Below are positions 1 to 14,985 of a stretch of DNA of 64,000 nucleotides, in pieces. The translations under genes and the position numbers were made by a program. The notes below the pieces were generated by a model that saw nothing but the letters and a program-made list of their open reading frames with translations, ran no database searches and had not been told where the DNA came from. How positions within the stretch are numbered: the stretch's first letter is position 1; every line of letters starts with the position of its first letter. This stretch comes from Begonia masoniana (lineage: Eukaryota > Streptophyta > Magnoliopsida > Cucurbitales > Begoniaceae): positions 1,044,375 through 1,108,374 of the forward strand of contig CM039502.1 in assembly GCA_022432975.1 (NCBI GenBank). The letters run 5' to 3'.

Positions 1-262
1 CGCTTTCGACTTAAGCCTTCATTTCGTTCTGCGCTCTCTTTTCTTTTAATCTCCTTCGTCTTTTCGCCCACATCTTTCGCTTTCTGCAACTGGACTCTCC
101 ACCCTCTTTCGTCAATTTTATTCACAAATTCTATCTCTTCCGCCTTTTGCTTTCCCCCCCTTTTTCATTTGCTTAGAACTGGATTTACGAGGGTACCCAG
201 AACTTGCCAAGGCTCAAAATGCACTTTGACTTGCTCTCTAAATGTTTTCTCGATGAGATTTT
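1..262 (+). promoter_or_regulatory. Upstream region / 5' leader of the DUF1666 gene
   Basis: The stretch is pyrimidine-rich (many TCTT and CTTT tracts), as plant 5' leaders often are. An in-frame TGA at 254-256 just precedes the first Met codon of the reading frame at 263, so the coding region cannot start earlier in that frame. I see no clear TATA box, and the promoter may begin outside the window. Confidence 0.4.
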
Positions 263-3617
<3,355 letters not shown>

Positions 3618-4575
3618 AACCAAGCCAATCAATCAGGGGTGTTTTTCATTTGACCCGGATCGAACCCCCGAATGTGAAGTTTGGTCCGGTTCTTGTACTT
3701 GTGTAATCATAAATCAATCCGTAACCAAGTAGAAGTGTTCTCTACAGTTTGGTTTTTTAACTTTGGACACAAAAAAACCCACAAAGTCAAGTCAAAATCT
3801 GAATTTAACGACTAAAAACCTGATAACTTGGCCCAAACCTGACCCTGTACTTATATATTTTCGTGAAATTATCTGTTTCACAGAAGCAGAACCAAACTGA
3901 ATCTCACGACTCAATTCTACTTTCATTTTTTTGAAACCATCGATCAGTGATTTGGTTGAACTCGAGTCAAACCATACCGCATTCTACTAACAAAGCACTA
4001 AATAATTCGTGGGTTTAGTATTGGGCTTTTCAAGGCCCATTGTCAAATTGGGCTAGTATGATGCAATCTAATTGAAAGTTGTACCAAAGTATGATAAAAA
4101 GTTTCAAGCTCTCTCTACTTAACATGGTTTCTTTAAAAAAAACTGTTTTTTAGTCATGAAATACAAGGTTGGCTGACAGTTGGATTGGAAACAACAATGT
4201 AGAAAAAAAGTTTTTCAAAGCAGTTTTTGGATAATAAATTTATAAAATAAAGGAGAGAAGAGTGTAAGTTTTTGCTTTCCAGTCGCACTAACAGCTTATC
4301 TCTAACCTTTTTCTCCTTCATTCGCCATTGATTGATGTTTTTGCTTTCAGCCTTACAGTTTGCAGATAAATGCTTTCATGGCTTTCTCTCTTCTTTTAAC
4401 ACCACTGTCCATCTCGCTACAACAGAAACTCTCGAGAAAAAAAAAAAAACCAACGAAAAGAAAAAGAAAACAAATATAAAAATTTTCTCGAGAAAGTTGT
4501 TGATTCATGCAAGACCTACTATGGATTGGATCTGATCCTCTTATCCCTCTCCGAACATTTGAATCTGTACTTATT
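3618..4575. other. Intergenic, DUF1666 gene to CLE gene
   Basis: No gene is seen. The DNA is AT-rich with scattered short A-runs. The two flanking genes converge, so this holds both 3' ends. An A/G-rich stretch at 4438-4475 is the only simple-sequence feature. Confidence 0.6.
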
Positions 4576-4929
4576 TCAAGACCTGTTGTGGATTGGATCC
4601 GATCCTCTTCTCACCCTTCTCTGGCTCGACTGGTTTGGATCAAAAAACTTGTTATTTTCCGGCGAAGATTTTCCCTGTGTGTTCATCTCCTCCATTGTTA
4701 CGACCTTGAGAGCTCGCTGGTTCTTCGGCAATAATACTTCTTCTTCTTCCTCACTATGCTTCACTGGTAATTGTCTCGACCCAGAAACTCCATCTGGTTT
4801 AACAGCTAGAAATCCAACACAAATGAGTAGAAGAAACAACCCACGAGCACTGAAAACCATCGTCCGGCCAAAGAAACCGTCCGAAAACGAAACAGAAAGA
4901 AGGAGAGAAAATGGCAGCTTCATTTCCAT
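4576..4929 (-). CDS. CLE45: CLE45-type signalling peptide precursor
   Basis: This is a small secreted prepropeptide of 117 residues in a single exon. Residues 104-115 read RRVRRGSDPIHN, which matches the mature CLE45 dodecapeptide of Arabidopsis exactly as I recall it. Two more residues (RS) and the stop follow. From family knowledge, CLE45 acts through BAM3-type receptor kinases in root protophloem and through SKM1 in pollen. Residues 24-45 (MVFSARGLFLLLICVGFLAV) form a hydrophobic signal peptide. The variable middle is acidic, with an EEEEE run at 60-64. The first Met (4929) adds 23 residues before that signal. The second Met (4858-4860) directly precedes it and is the more typical CLE start, giving 94 residues. 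No introns are needed. Confidence 0.9.
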   Translation of the reverse strand: MEMKLPFSLLLSVSFSDGFFGRTMVFSARGLFLLLICVGFLAVKPDGVSGSRQLPVKHSEEEEEVLLPKNQRALKVVTMEEMNTQGKSSPENNKFFDPNQSSQRRVRRGSDPIHNRS

Positions 4930-7507
4930 GGACAGGAGGAGGGTGTTATTTATGTGTTTTCCTGGATATGGAGATGAGGCTTAAGCTTTAAAGCATAAAG
5001 CAATTTAGATTCACTTTGAAAATCATAAACATGAAAATGAAGGAAAATAATGCAAAAAATTAAGGTTGTTTGTTTCCCAAGAATCATACAAATGATGAAG
5101 AAAGGACAAAGCCAAGCTAAATCCAATCCACACGTTAACGTTACATTTACTTTATAATCATATATTTCGATCATGACAAGTATTGATCAGTACAATTAAT
5201 ATAATAAATTATAAATAATTAAAATAAGTCACTGATCATATCAGAGTACATGATTAAAGAATAAACGTAGCATTATTCATTTATAAATAAATAAAAGAAA
5301 CAAAGTCTTAATTTTTGAAAATAGACTTGAAAATATTTTATTTTTCCAAATATGATTTATAACCAAAACAAACAACTCTTCAATAACCCATTTGAAATTC
5401 ATTCATCTTTGAATGATTTTTATTTTTATTTTAAATTGATTGAGTTTAAAATGAAATAACTATTAAAAAAATTGTTATTAGGGCTATTTTAGTACTTTAG
5501 TATTCCTTTGCCACTAAGAAAAGAAGGGTGATTTTGTCAATAAAATGGATTAAATTGAAGGTAAAAAAGAGGCAAAATAAATGAAAGAAACAAATGCTTG
5601 CTTTATGCCCTTATAAGATCTCTCATCTTTGAATTCCAAGCTCTCTTTCCCATGAAAAAACAAACAAATCAAACTCATTCCTCAATGCTTAGTGATTTTC
5701 CTTTTGCTTTATCTTCTCCTACTTCCAGTTTCAATCCTCCCAATCCAAAACAAACATAAAATATCATGTTACTACGACTATCCGTACTCATTCTGTTAGA
5801 ATTTGATGACCCAAAAATCTTTTCGGTTTGGTCATTAGACCTGCATTACGAATTTCTTTTACGGTTTTGTTTTACTCTACAGATACATGTAGCTTTGAGT
5901 CGAAAAACTCATAGTATATTTTCTTCTAAGCCCGTGATTTTTTCTCTAAATGGTAAAATTACAAGGTTTTTTTGTTCTAGACAAACTCCCTGGTTTTGGT
6001 AAGAGTAATGGAGAAAATCTTTATCTTTAGCTTTATCTTTTATATTAGATAGTAATAAACAATGGGGATGAGTAGATCAAGCAGGGAACATTCTAAAGCA
6101 AGTTACAGACTTTTGTTCAAAAATGGTAGGTTGGGAAGTAGGGTGACTGGTCAATTGGTCAATGTTTAGGCAAGAGCTTCCTTGATTCTTTTCTGATTAA
6201 AGCAAAAGGGTTTAAGTGACTTGTTGCTTTCTGCTCTCAATTTATATCTACAAACACTATCTTTTGCAATGCAATAATCACGATCAAAATCAATCATGGC
6301 TTTAGTATTACTACGCATTGGCAAAAGACTCGATGAATGTGATATGTTACGATTCGTTCTACTAGGTTAAATCACGGACCAAAACAAACAGACGCTTCTG
6401 ATCTAATGAATCATACACTTGTTCATTGACATGCAACACATAGAGTTTGCAAAGAAAGCGAACTGAACGAAACAAAACTAGACAGAGAAAACTAGGGGTG
6501 GAATCGGTTCTTGGTTTTTGTGTCTGTAAACACAGTTTTTGTTCCGTTTTGTTTAGTTTAAACTCAGTGTGTGCCAATTTTGACCAGTTTAGATCTATAA
6601 TTTACAATTTTCAAAATTAAAACCAAACCGAATCGAGATTTTTGGTTCGATTCGGTTTTTGATTTTTAACCGAACCAATTTCCACCCCTAGTGAAAAATC
6701 ATTCAATGTACTGCAAGCTAATGTAAATGTTTGTTAGGATATCACTGTTGCATTGCTTGTTGTACATTTGTACTCGAGACTTGAGAGATACCCTTTATTC
6801 CCATCTAAAGTTTAATGAGACCATTACATGGCCGTAGTATCTTCGTTAATTACAAAAGCAAAAATTGGAATCTTGGTCTTAAAGTTGTATTTTCTTTTTT
6901 CAGACATTTTATGGGACCTCAGGCCCCTAGCCCGGAACACTCTAATCCATATGGTCTAAATGAAAAAAGCAAAGTTTAAAAGATAAAGCAGCCTGAGCTG
7001 GCTTATGTTACACCTCATTCCCTCTTTGATTTCTTCTCATATTTTATCAATTAATAACAAATAACTCAAACAGTCTGACACTTTTGGAGTTTAATCTCCA
7101 ACCAAAGAAATTCTCACATCATTTTAAAAATGGACCTACACCCAACAACAGTTTAGTTTTGCCAGAAGGGTTAAGATAAAAGCTTACAGCTAGCTCATCA
7201 GGTGGAATCAAAGCAATTGATCTATCTAAAACTCATCTGCAGATCAGTTCACTTTCATGTAAATAAAATGTATTTCTCATTTCTCATTAAAGTGATGAGA
7301 GAAGAACACTAATTGAGTTAAAAGCCAGTTGCTTCGAGGTTTGGGGAATAGTAGCAAGTACAAAGAAGAGGAGAAAATTGTGACAATGATAAGATCCGTT
7401 TATATAAACATTAATTTTCTTCTCCTTTAAATGTCTTTTCCGGCTCCGAAGAGAGAAAAAAAAATTACCATTTTTATTCGTGAATTCTTGTATGCTTGTT
7501 GTAAAAA
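4930..7507. other. Intergenic, CLE gene to RING-CH gene
   Basis: AT-rich DNA with no open frame that resembles a protein family. It contains the CLE promoter on its left, one hAT-like MITE at 6493-6690, and the 3' untranslated region of the RING-CH gene on its right. I see no RNA gene. Confidence 0.6.
6493..6690. mobile_element. Short hAT-like MITE (198 bp)
   Basis: The ends are inverted: TAGGGGTGGAA on the left and TTCCACCCCTA on the right. That is the usual end sequence of plant hAT-type miniature elements. The inside is also partly self-complementary (a GGTTCGATTCGG-type stretch against its complement). The flanking 8-mers GAGAAAAC and GTGAAAAA match at 6 of 8 positions, consistent with an aged 8-bp target duplication. 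Confidence 0.7.
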
Positions 7508-10224
7508 TCAAACTAGTTCCTCTTGAGGAGAAGCAGGTGTTGGCTCCGGTCCTGCTCCCGACGCTGTTGTAACATGGGCACCCCTATTTTGCTCATATCG
7601 TAGCAAAACGGCTGCTCGCATAGCAGCCATGGCTGCCGCTTCCTGTTTAACAGAAATATCCAACGTAAATATTTTATTACATGTTTAAATAGTAAAAGAT
7701 CATTATTGATATGATTAACTAACACCTACTTTTCAACACCATACAAAAAAATAATGAACAACCAAAGTGACAGTTCAAAAGGTGATGCTTGTACAAATTA
7801 AGATAAAATAATCCATCACTGACCTGCTGTTGTCGCTTCCGCTGCATGATACTAATGGCCCAAGCCATTATGTAGCAGGGCAAAAGGAACCCAACTGCGC
7901 GAAGCAAGAATATCTGCAGAGGACCATCTCAATCATTAATGGTTGAACCATACATATTTTCAAATAATAACTGAGACAGTTATTGTCAATTTCCAAATAA
8001 GGATTCAACTTCTTATTCAACTTACAGAGAAAACGGCAGACGCATCGTCATCATCTGCATCAGGATCTGTGATTGTCATCGCATGCCGCAGGAGGAGAAG
8101 AGCCATTAGCTGCCAAATAGCCAGTGAAATTAAATCATCCCTCAATCAAATCTTCAATTCTAACAGGGGAAGATTGCCAATCTATAAAAGATTATCGGCA
8201 ATACACATTGAAATAATTTTAATGAACTTATCTTCACATTCAAAAAACATTCTCTCAAATGTCAAATATTAATGAAAAATTATTGCCTACTATGTCTAGT
8301 AGATAACCAAACAGCAAGGATCAAGTCGGGGCAGTATCTTGATGCAACTAGATCAAATGCATTAAACCACACATTAGTGAACTTACAATAAGAGCAATGG
8401 AACGGCAGAATGCAGCACCACTTGAGTTTGAGGCACCATTATACTCATCATCCTCCGCTTCTAAATAATGGCGTTCCGCCTCTGCTATCGCCAAGAGGCG
8501 AGGATCACGTAAATCCAATGGATTTCCAGAGATTGTCCATCTTTCCCAACATAATCCACAACCCAGAGATGTTATAAGAAAGATCTCATCTAACTTCTAA
8601 TACATATAGTAAAAAAGTACCATAACCCTAAAGAGAATGAGAACATTGTTCGTAATGGCAACAAAACTTCAAGAAACAAAGAAAATTTTACTCACCCAAT
8701 ATCAATAGTTGTTTCTTCAGAGGGAGGTGGGAGAGGTGGAGCAGTATAACCAGGTTGATAAGCCTGTATATTCAAATGCACAAAATTAAATCAGAAATAG
8801 ATTGTGATATATAATACAACACAGGCAAGTGACTTTAAGCATCTCTTTGGAAATCTATTTGTTATCTTCATTCTTCGATCGTAGAAAGCAATATCTCAAT
8901 CTAATTGAGTTTTGCGATTTGATTTCAAGTTGACTGCTTAAAGATCATTTCCTAGGCATTGTTTCAGGAAATAGAGTGTTAACATAAGGCACAAAATGTC
9001 CTCTTTTAGTAGAAATAAGATTTAAAAATCCTGCATTTGAACTATAAAGTATTTAAGCAGCAATTGAATTTATAAAAAGAAGAAGGCAAACCTGATGACA
9101 GATCTCACAAGTTATATCTCCTTTTTCATTGCACCAACGTTGGACGCACTTTCTATGAGCATACTGGACCAAACATTTCAGTTAGAATTTGATGCTTGCC
9201 AAAAAACCAAGATATTCAACTTTCACAGCATGCATATGAGAAATCAAGCGATAGAGATAATAACGAAAAAACAAAAATTCTCACTCGTTATAACATTTCA
9301 TAATTCTTTTACACATTTCCATTATTTTTTAAAGTAGAGATGTGTCCAATAAACTTAAGGTCTTACCACAAAATTATCAAAGGTGTGATGACGTCAGGAA
9401 AGATACAAAAAAATAATGGCGCTTTAAAAACTAAGATGAAAAACACACCAAATAGAAGATATGCAGAAAACTGAAATAAAGAGTTGATCAAGGATCACAT
9501 TATCGATATAAGACAAAACTAGAGAAGCTATTAATTTTAACCACAAAGTGCTAGCACACCTAATGGAAAACTATAAGCAAGAAACATAAAAGAAATAGTT
9601 GTTTTTAACCTTTACATATCACAATAAAGACAAGATTCAGAAGGCTTTAAAAAGACACAAGAAAAAGGAAACTAATTTAAACTTTACCAACCCTTGCCGA
9701 GGTTTCACATATTTGACCAGTAAAAGCTCTTAATTTTCTCAATTTAAACCAATTTATATGGAAATAAAGAAAACCACAATTAAGGTTGAAACCTCATAGC
9801 AGTATGTTAGCTCATCAGCTAATGTCTTTTCTTCAGAATCCAATTCCTACCACTATAGACTATAAAAATCCCATCTACTATTGTTCGATATACCCAAAAA
9901 TAAAAAATGAGAATTTTGTCATACCTTGAGGCTGCCACTACAAGCACATGGAGTCTCTAAATTTTTGATGATATCCTCTTCCTGACAAATACGGCACTCC
10001 GCCCCCTGAATTAGCGGCGCATCCTCCCCATCAGAGCCTTCCGTCTCCTCCACGCTATTATCCACATCAACCACCGGTGCTATCGAACAAGACGCCTCCT
10101 CACCATCGAAGTCCGCAGAACCACGGTGCGGCTCAGAAGAAACAATCTCAACAGGCACCGATTCAGATTTCACATCCACAGGCCTAATCAGACGGCCCAC
10201 GTGCAGAACCAAGTGATCGCCCAT
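7508..10224 (-). CDS. RING-CH (MARCH-type) E3 ubiquitin ligase with DUF3675 domain
   Basis: A membrane-bound ubiquitin ligase of 300 residues in seven exons: 9925-10224, 9092-9163, 8696-8763, 8387-8540, 8026-8109, 7824-7913 and 7508-7642. All junctions are GT-AG and every phase closes. The RING-CH (C4HC3) ligands are C77, C80, C93, C95, H103, C106, C119 and C122, split by the first intron just after C95. The DUF3675 part follows ([26 protein letters not shown]). Two hydrophobic segments come from the end of exon 4 with exon 5 ([16 protein letters not shown]) and from exon 6 ([17 protein letters not shown]). This layout matches plant RING-CH proteins such as the PIT1 group. The start [13 protein letters not shown] is typical of the family. 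Earlier in-frame codons (to 10305) are probably leader. A leader intron is possible between about 10283 and 10360. Confidence 0.92.
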
Positions 10225-11539
10225 TTCAAATCGAACAACAATAAAACCCTTTTTCGCCAAAAGAAAAAAAAAACTCGCACGACTCAAATCTACAGAAATT
10301 CGCAAGAAACAAAACTAAAAGACAGACATTTATCCAAGACAAGAATCTAGAAGCATACCGAGAAAGTCAAATCGCGTTTAGTCTCGATTGATCCAAGGCC
10401 AACGAAAAGGGCGATACAACTTTGAAGACTTCGTAAATCGCTCTGCGATTTCCTCTCTCTTTCTCTGTAAATGAAGAGGAACTGCGGGACTCGCTATTCT
10501 TATAGAAATGTAAGACTTTCCAAGTATGCCTCCGGCCAACGAATTCTAGGGGTAATTACGTCAATTCGCACCTCTAATGCCGCGTCCATCAAGACAGGGT
10601 AGGGACATTCCTGCCCCTATCCTGGATATGGTAACCCGGGATAACCCCAGATATTTTCTACAATCCGGGATAATCTCCAATGGGTCAACTCTACTAATTA
10701 ATGATTTATGCTAATCTAGGTTACGGGTAATGTTAATAAGTAGGGATTAGTAATTCCAGAAATTAATTGAAATACTAGTTAAAGCATTTCCATGTAATCC
10801 TTTAACCTGGATAGTTAAATTTGATTAATCAATGATGAGCAAAGCAATTACGTAGTTTAGGTTAAGAAAGAAAGAATTGGGTTGAACTTGTCAATTCCCA
10901 ACTCTGACTCCCTCTCTTGTCTAATAAAGTCAAAAAACCCATCTTTGGGTAAATCCCTGTTTTATCCTCATAAAAACTTCATAATTTCTTTGGATCAAGC
11001 ATTTTAAAATGTTGATTCAAGTTTTTGTCTCGTTCCCAATATTCTAAGGAGAATCGATTTTCACTCTTAATTCTACGATCTAATCTTTTGACGGTGTACT
11101 TATGTGTTATTTATTAATTAGTGTAATAATTAAGATAACAATTGTACCAATTATTAGTCGGTCATCCATCTACTGTCTCGAGTGACGATGCATCGTCTTT
11201 TCTCTACATCGTAAATTGTCTTCAACTGAAGGTTCTTCTACGTCGACACGAACCAAAGCTACGAACAAGAAGAGAACAAAGATGACGACAATGAGACTGG
11301 CAATCTACGCGGAGTTCTTGACCACTATGGTTGTCGAGCGCCGTAAGACAAACGCACCCAATGCCCAATTGAGCGGAATTATTTCCACTTCATTTGCCAT
11401 AAATAAAATCAAATGTGATAAATATAATTTATTTAAAATTAAATTAAATTCCAAAAGGTCTGGATTCGGGTGGAAATATTTTTCGGGTCGGACTTAGTTT
11501 TCTAGTTGGGCCAAGGACTGTTTTAGGTTCTGTTCCTTA
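10225..11539. other. Divergent promoter region, RING-CH gene (-) and ABCF gene (+)
   Basis: The leader of the RING-CH gene occupies roughly 10225-10480 and ends in a CT-rich tract when read on the minus strand. The rest is AT-rich, with a short GC-richer patch at 10590-10680 that repeats CCCGGGATAA-like motifs. No gene is seen. Confidence 0.5.
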
Positions 11540-11661
11540 GAAATTCCAGCTCCCTGTGCGAGTCCTGCTCGCTAAGATCCATCGCTACCGCCTTTCCTCT
11601 TTCGATATCCTCATTCCTCTTCATCTTCCCAAGTGTTGGTCTCTACTCTCCTCTGCGTTAG
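11540..11661 (+). other. Probable 5' untranslated exon of the ABCF gene
   Basis: A CT-rich stretch ends in a good splice donor (TTAG|GTACCC at 11662). The matching acceptor (TTTGTAG) ends at 12196, fifteen bases before the start codon. This makes a leader intron of 535 bp, common in highly expressed plant housekeeping genes. The left boundary is approximate. Confidence 0.55.
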
Positions 11662-12210
11662 GTACCCTTTTACGATCAATTCTTCTTCCACGTATATTTG
11701 TAGTTCGCCTTCCTTCCTCTGTCCTAGTTCTGTTTTTTTTGGGGGGTTCTCTGTTTGTTTTCTTCGTCCGAGATTCTTATTGTGTTTCAGTTTTTAAGGG
11801 TGGGTAACGTAGAATTTGGATAATCACTGTTGAATTTACGTATGAATATAAACTGATCTTTTGCAATCTTTGATTTCTGGAAACAGTGAGAAATGGCCAA
11901 GTCTAAATTTTTTTACATATGGAATTTGCCATCAAATTTGTTATCTGATTTTGGAATCTTCTTAATTTTGTTTCTTTCATTGGACAAGAGAAGTCTGTAT
12001 ATAGCTAGTGATGGTTGCTGGAGGTCGTAAGAAAAAAAGTTCAGTAAAAAACTTAAATTTTGTGGGTGGAGTTTCAAGGTTAAAATGTAGTTTCATTTTA
12101 GCTGTTCTGTTGTGAAAACCTTAGTTCATTTCACGCATTTAGAGATTAAATTGATTGACTAATTTTGATAATCTTGACATACTGTATAGTTTGTAGATTG
12201 GTTGGTGCTA

Positions 12211-14397
12211 ATGGGGAAGAAGAAAACTGAGGAAGTTGGTGCTAGCACTAAAGCGAAGCCAAGCAGCAAAGATGTTCCTGCAAAGAAGGACAAGATTTCA
12301 GTCTCAGAAATGCTTGCTAATATGGATCAGAAACAAGAAAAACCTAAAAAGGGAACTACATCTTCTTTAAGCGGTAACACTAAAACTCAGAAAAAGGCTA
12401 CACCAAAACTTGTGTCATACACAGAAGGCATTGATCTCCCTCCCTCGGATGAGGATGAAGATTTTGCATCCGAAGATGACGAACTTACTGAGGCCCAGAG
12501 AAGACGACATGAGAAGGCAGTCCCGAGGTCGCTTGATGTTGCCATGAGCGATAAGGAGTTGAAGAAACGAGAGAAAAAAGACATGCTTGTTGCTCATGCT
12601 GCAGAGCATGCAAAGCACGAGGCTCTGAGAGACGATCGTGATGCTTTCACTGTCGTTGTTGGTAGCCGTGCTGCTGTTCTTGATGGAGATGATGAAGGGG
12701 ATGCAAATGTTAAAGACATAACTATTGAAAGTTTTTCTGTTTCAGCTAGGGGGAAAGAACTCTTAAAAAATACGTCAGTGAAGATCTCTCATGGCAAAAG
12801 GTATGGTTTGGTTGGACCCAATGGAATGGGCAAGTCGACATTGTTGAAGCTCCTTGCCTGGAGGAAAATTCCGGTACCTAAGAACATCGATGTGCTATTG
12901 GTTGAGCAAGAGGTGGTTGGTGATGATAGAACTGCCCTCCAAGCAGTTGTCTCTGCAAATGAAGAGCTGGTGAAGCTTCGAGAAGAAGTTGCATCGTTAC
13001 AGAATCTATCTGGTGGTGTTGATGGTGAGGCTGAAGCTGATGATGAAGATGATGCAGGGGAGAAGCTTGCTGAATTATATGAGAAATTACAGCTCTTGGG
13101 TTCTGATGCGGCTGAGGCTCAAGCTTCCAAAATTCTTGCAGGTTTGGGTTTTACAAAGGACATGCAGGGCCGTTCCACACGGTCGTTTAGTGGTGGTTGG
13201 AGGATGAGAATTTCATTGGCAAGGGCGCTTTTTGTTCAACCGACTCTTCTTCTATTGGACGAACCCACTAATCATCTTGACCTTCGAGCCGTTCTTTGGT
13301 TGGAGGAGTACCTTTGCCGGTGGAAGAAAACCCTCGTTGTGGTGTCGCACGATCGAGATTTTCTTAATTCTGTATGCAGTGAAATCATACATCTTCACGA
13401 TTTGAAGCTCCATTTCTATCGTGGAAATTTCAACGATTTCGAAAGTGGATACGAGCAACGGCGCAAAGAGATGAATAAAAAGTTTGAGATTTATGATAAG
13501 CAGGTTAAAGCTGCCAAAAGGTCCGGCAACCGAGTGCAGCAGGAGAAAGTGAAAGATAGAGCAAAGTTTGCTGCTGCTAAGGAAGCATCAAAGAACAAGT
13601 CAAAGGGTAAGGTCGACGAAGATGAACCCCAGCCAGAGGCCCCCAAAAAATGGAGAGACTACAGTGTCGAATTTCATTTCCCGGAGCCGACAGAGCTAAC
13701 TCCCCCACTAATGCAATTGATTGAAGTGAGCTTTAGCTATCCAAACCGGGAAGATTTTAGGCTCTCGAATGTCGATGTCGGTATCGATATGGGAACTCGT
13801 GTAGCTATAGTTGGACCCAATGGGGCCGGAAAATCTACTCTTTTGAATCTCCTGGCTGGTGATTTGGTTCCAACAGAAGGCGAAGTTCGGAGAAGTCAGA
13901 AGTTGAGAATAGGGAGGTATTCCCAGCACTTTGTGGACCTTTTAATAATGGAGGAAACGCCAGTTCAGTATCTTCTTCGACTACATCCAGATCAAGAGGG
14001 GCTTAGCAAGCAGGAGGCCGTCCGTGCTAAGTTGGGTAAATTTGGACTCCCAAGCCATAATCACCTAACCCCGATTGCTAAATTATCAGGGGGGCAAAAG
14101 GCAAGGGTGGTTTTCACCTCGATTTCTATGTCGAAGCCTCATATCTTATTACTGGATGAACCCACAAATCATCTAGATATGCAGAGTATCGATGCGCTGG
14201 CAGATGCTCTCGACGAGTTCAGCGGGGGAGTTGTTCTAGTGAGCCACGATTCTCGGCTAATATCTCGTGTTTGTGACGACGAGGAGAGGAGTGAAATATG
14301 GGTTGTAGAAGATGGTACTGTGCATACTTTTCCTGGGACTTTTGAAGACTACAAAGAGGAACTCCAAAGAGAGATTAAAGCTGAAGTGGACGACTAA
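12211..14397 (+). CDS. ABCF4: ABC transporter F family member 4 (GCN20-type ATPase)
   Basis: A soluble twin-ATPase protein of 728 residues with no transmembrane domain, from a single coding exon. ABCF proteins of the GCN20/ABCF1 type act on ribosomes and help GCN2-kinase translational control; that role is family knowledge. Residues 1 to about 165 are a charged N-terminus (MGKKKTEEVG, acidic PPSDEDEDFASEDDE). Nucleotide-binding domain 1 has Walker A GPNGMGKST (202-210), signature SGGWRMRI (from 327) and Walker B LLLLDEPTNHLD (catalytic E351). A basic linker follows, including QRRKEMNKKFEIYDKQ. Domain 2 has Walker A GPNGAGKST (535-543), signature LSGGQKARV (S626) and LLLDEPTNHLD (E650). Both ATP sites look intact. 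The closest known protein is Arabidopsis ABCF4. The start is the first ATG (MGKKK), fifteen bases after the leader intron's acceptor. It is convergent with the bystin gene. Confidence 0.96.
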   Translation: MGKKKTEEVGASTKAKPSSKDVPAKKDKISVSEMLANMDQKQEKPKKGTTSSLSGNTKTQKKATPKLVSYTEGIDLPPSDEDEDFASEDDELTEAQRRRHEKAVPRSLDVAMSDKELKKREKKDMLVAHAAEHAKHEALRDDRDAFTVVVGSRAAVLDGDDEGDANVKDITIESFSVSARGKELLKNTSVKISHGKRYGLVGPNGMGKSTLLKLLAWRKIPVPKNIDVLLVEQEVVGDDRTALQAVVSANEELVKLREEVASLQNLSGGVDGEAEADDEDDAGEKLAELYEKLQLLGSDAAEAQASKILAGLGFTKDMQGRSTRSFSGGWRMRISLARALFVQPTLLLLDEPTNHLDLRAVLWLEEYLCRWKKTLVVVSHDRDFLNSVCSEIIHLHDLKLHFYRGNFNDFESGYEQRRKEMNKKFEIYDKQVKAAKRSGNRVQQEKVKDRAKFAAAKEASKNKSKGKVDEDEPQPEAPKKWRDYSVEFHFPEPTELTPPLMQLIEVSFSYPNREDFRLSNVDVGIDMGTRVAIVGPNGAGKSTLLNLLAGDLVPTEGEVRRSQKLRIGRYSQHFVDLLIMEETPVQYLLRLHPDQEGLSKQEAVRAKLGKFGLPSHNHLTPIAKLSGGQKARVVFTSISMSKPHILLLDEPTNHLDMQSIDALADALDEFSGGVVLVSHDSRLISRVCDDEERSEIWVVEDGTVHTFPGTFEDYKEELQREIKAEVDD

Positions 14398-14985
14398 AAA
14401 CTCAGTAGTAGAGCAAGCTATAAATAAAACAAACGATTTCCATGCATTTTTGTTTGATCCCCTCAATACATGTATTTTATAATTTTTGTGCTTTCCTATG
14501 AATTCTTGGTTGTACTGTTCATTTCAAATCTCTCCCATGCGTAATTACTTCGCTCTACACAACTTTTGGGAACAGAATCTGATAACAAATTACTCAAATA
14601 TTTGTCAACCAGCAACAATACAAAATTGAGTACAGTTTCAAAGCAAGTTCGATGAAAACTAGGGAGAGTCGGGGTGTCCCGAGTTTTGCGTAGCCAGCAA
14701 GAACGCTATGCTTTATTAAAATTACATCTGTTGAATTGTTTGCCAAGTATACCTATTCTAATCATACTTCATTCTTTGCCTAAATGACGACCAAATAATT
14801 ATATAAACCAAAATTTGCGAATCTTCAGGGAAATTATGGACTGTTCAAATTACACTCGCCTGCCACGACAAAAAATAAAAGAAAAATTGGTCAGAAATAG
14901 CTCAAACAATAGTTAAGAACAATGTAAAATATTGAAAAGATAATTGGGTATAGCAGCAGAAGCAGCATCATACCAGCAAAAACAA
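14398..14985. other. Intergenic between convergent ABCF and bystin genes
   Basis: This holds the 3' untranslated regions of both genes. An AATAAA signal lies at 14423-14428, 26 bases after the ABCF stop. Nothing else is recognised. Confidence 0.6.

Noticed and set aside
7943..8272. Plus-strand open frame of 109 codons
   Set aside because: Antisense to exon 5 and introns of the RING-CH gene; not family-like.
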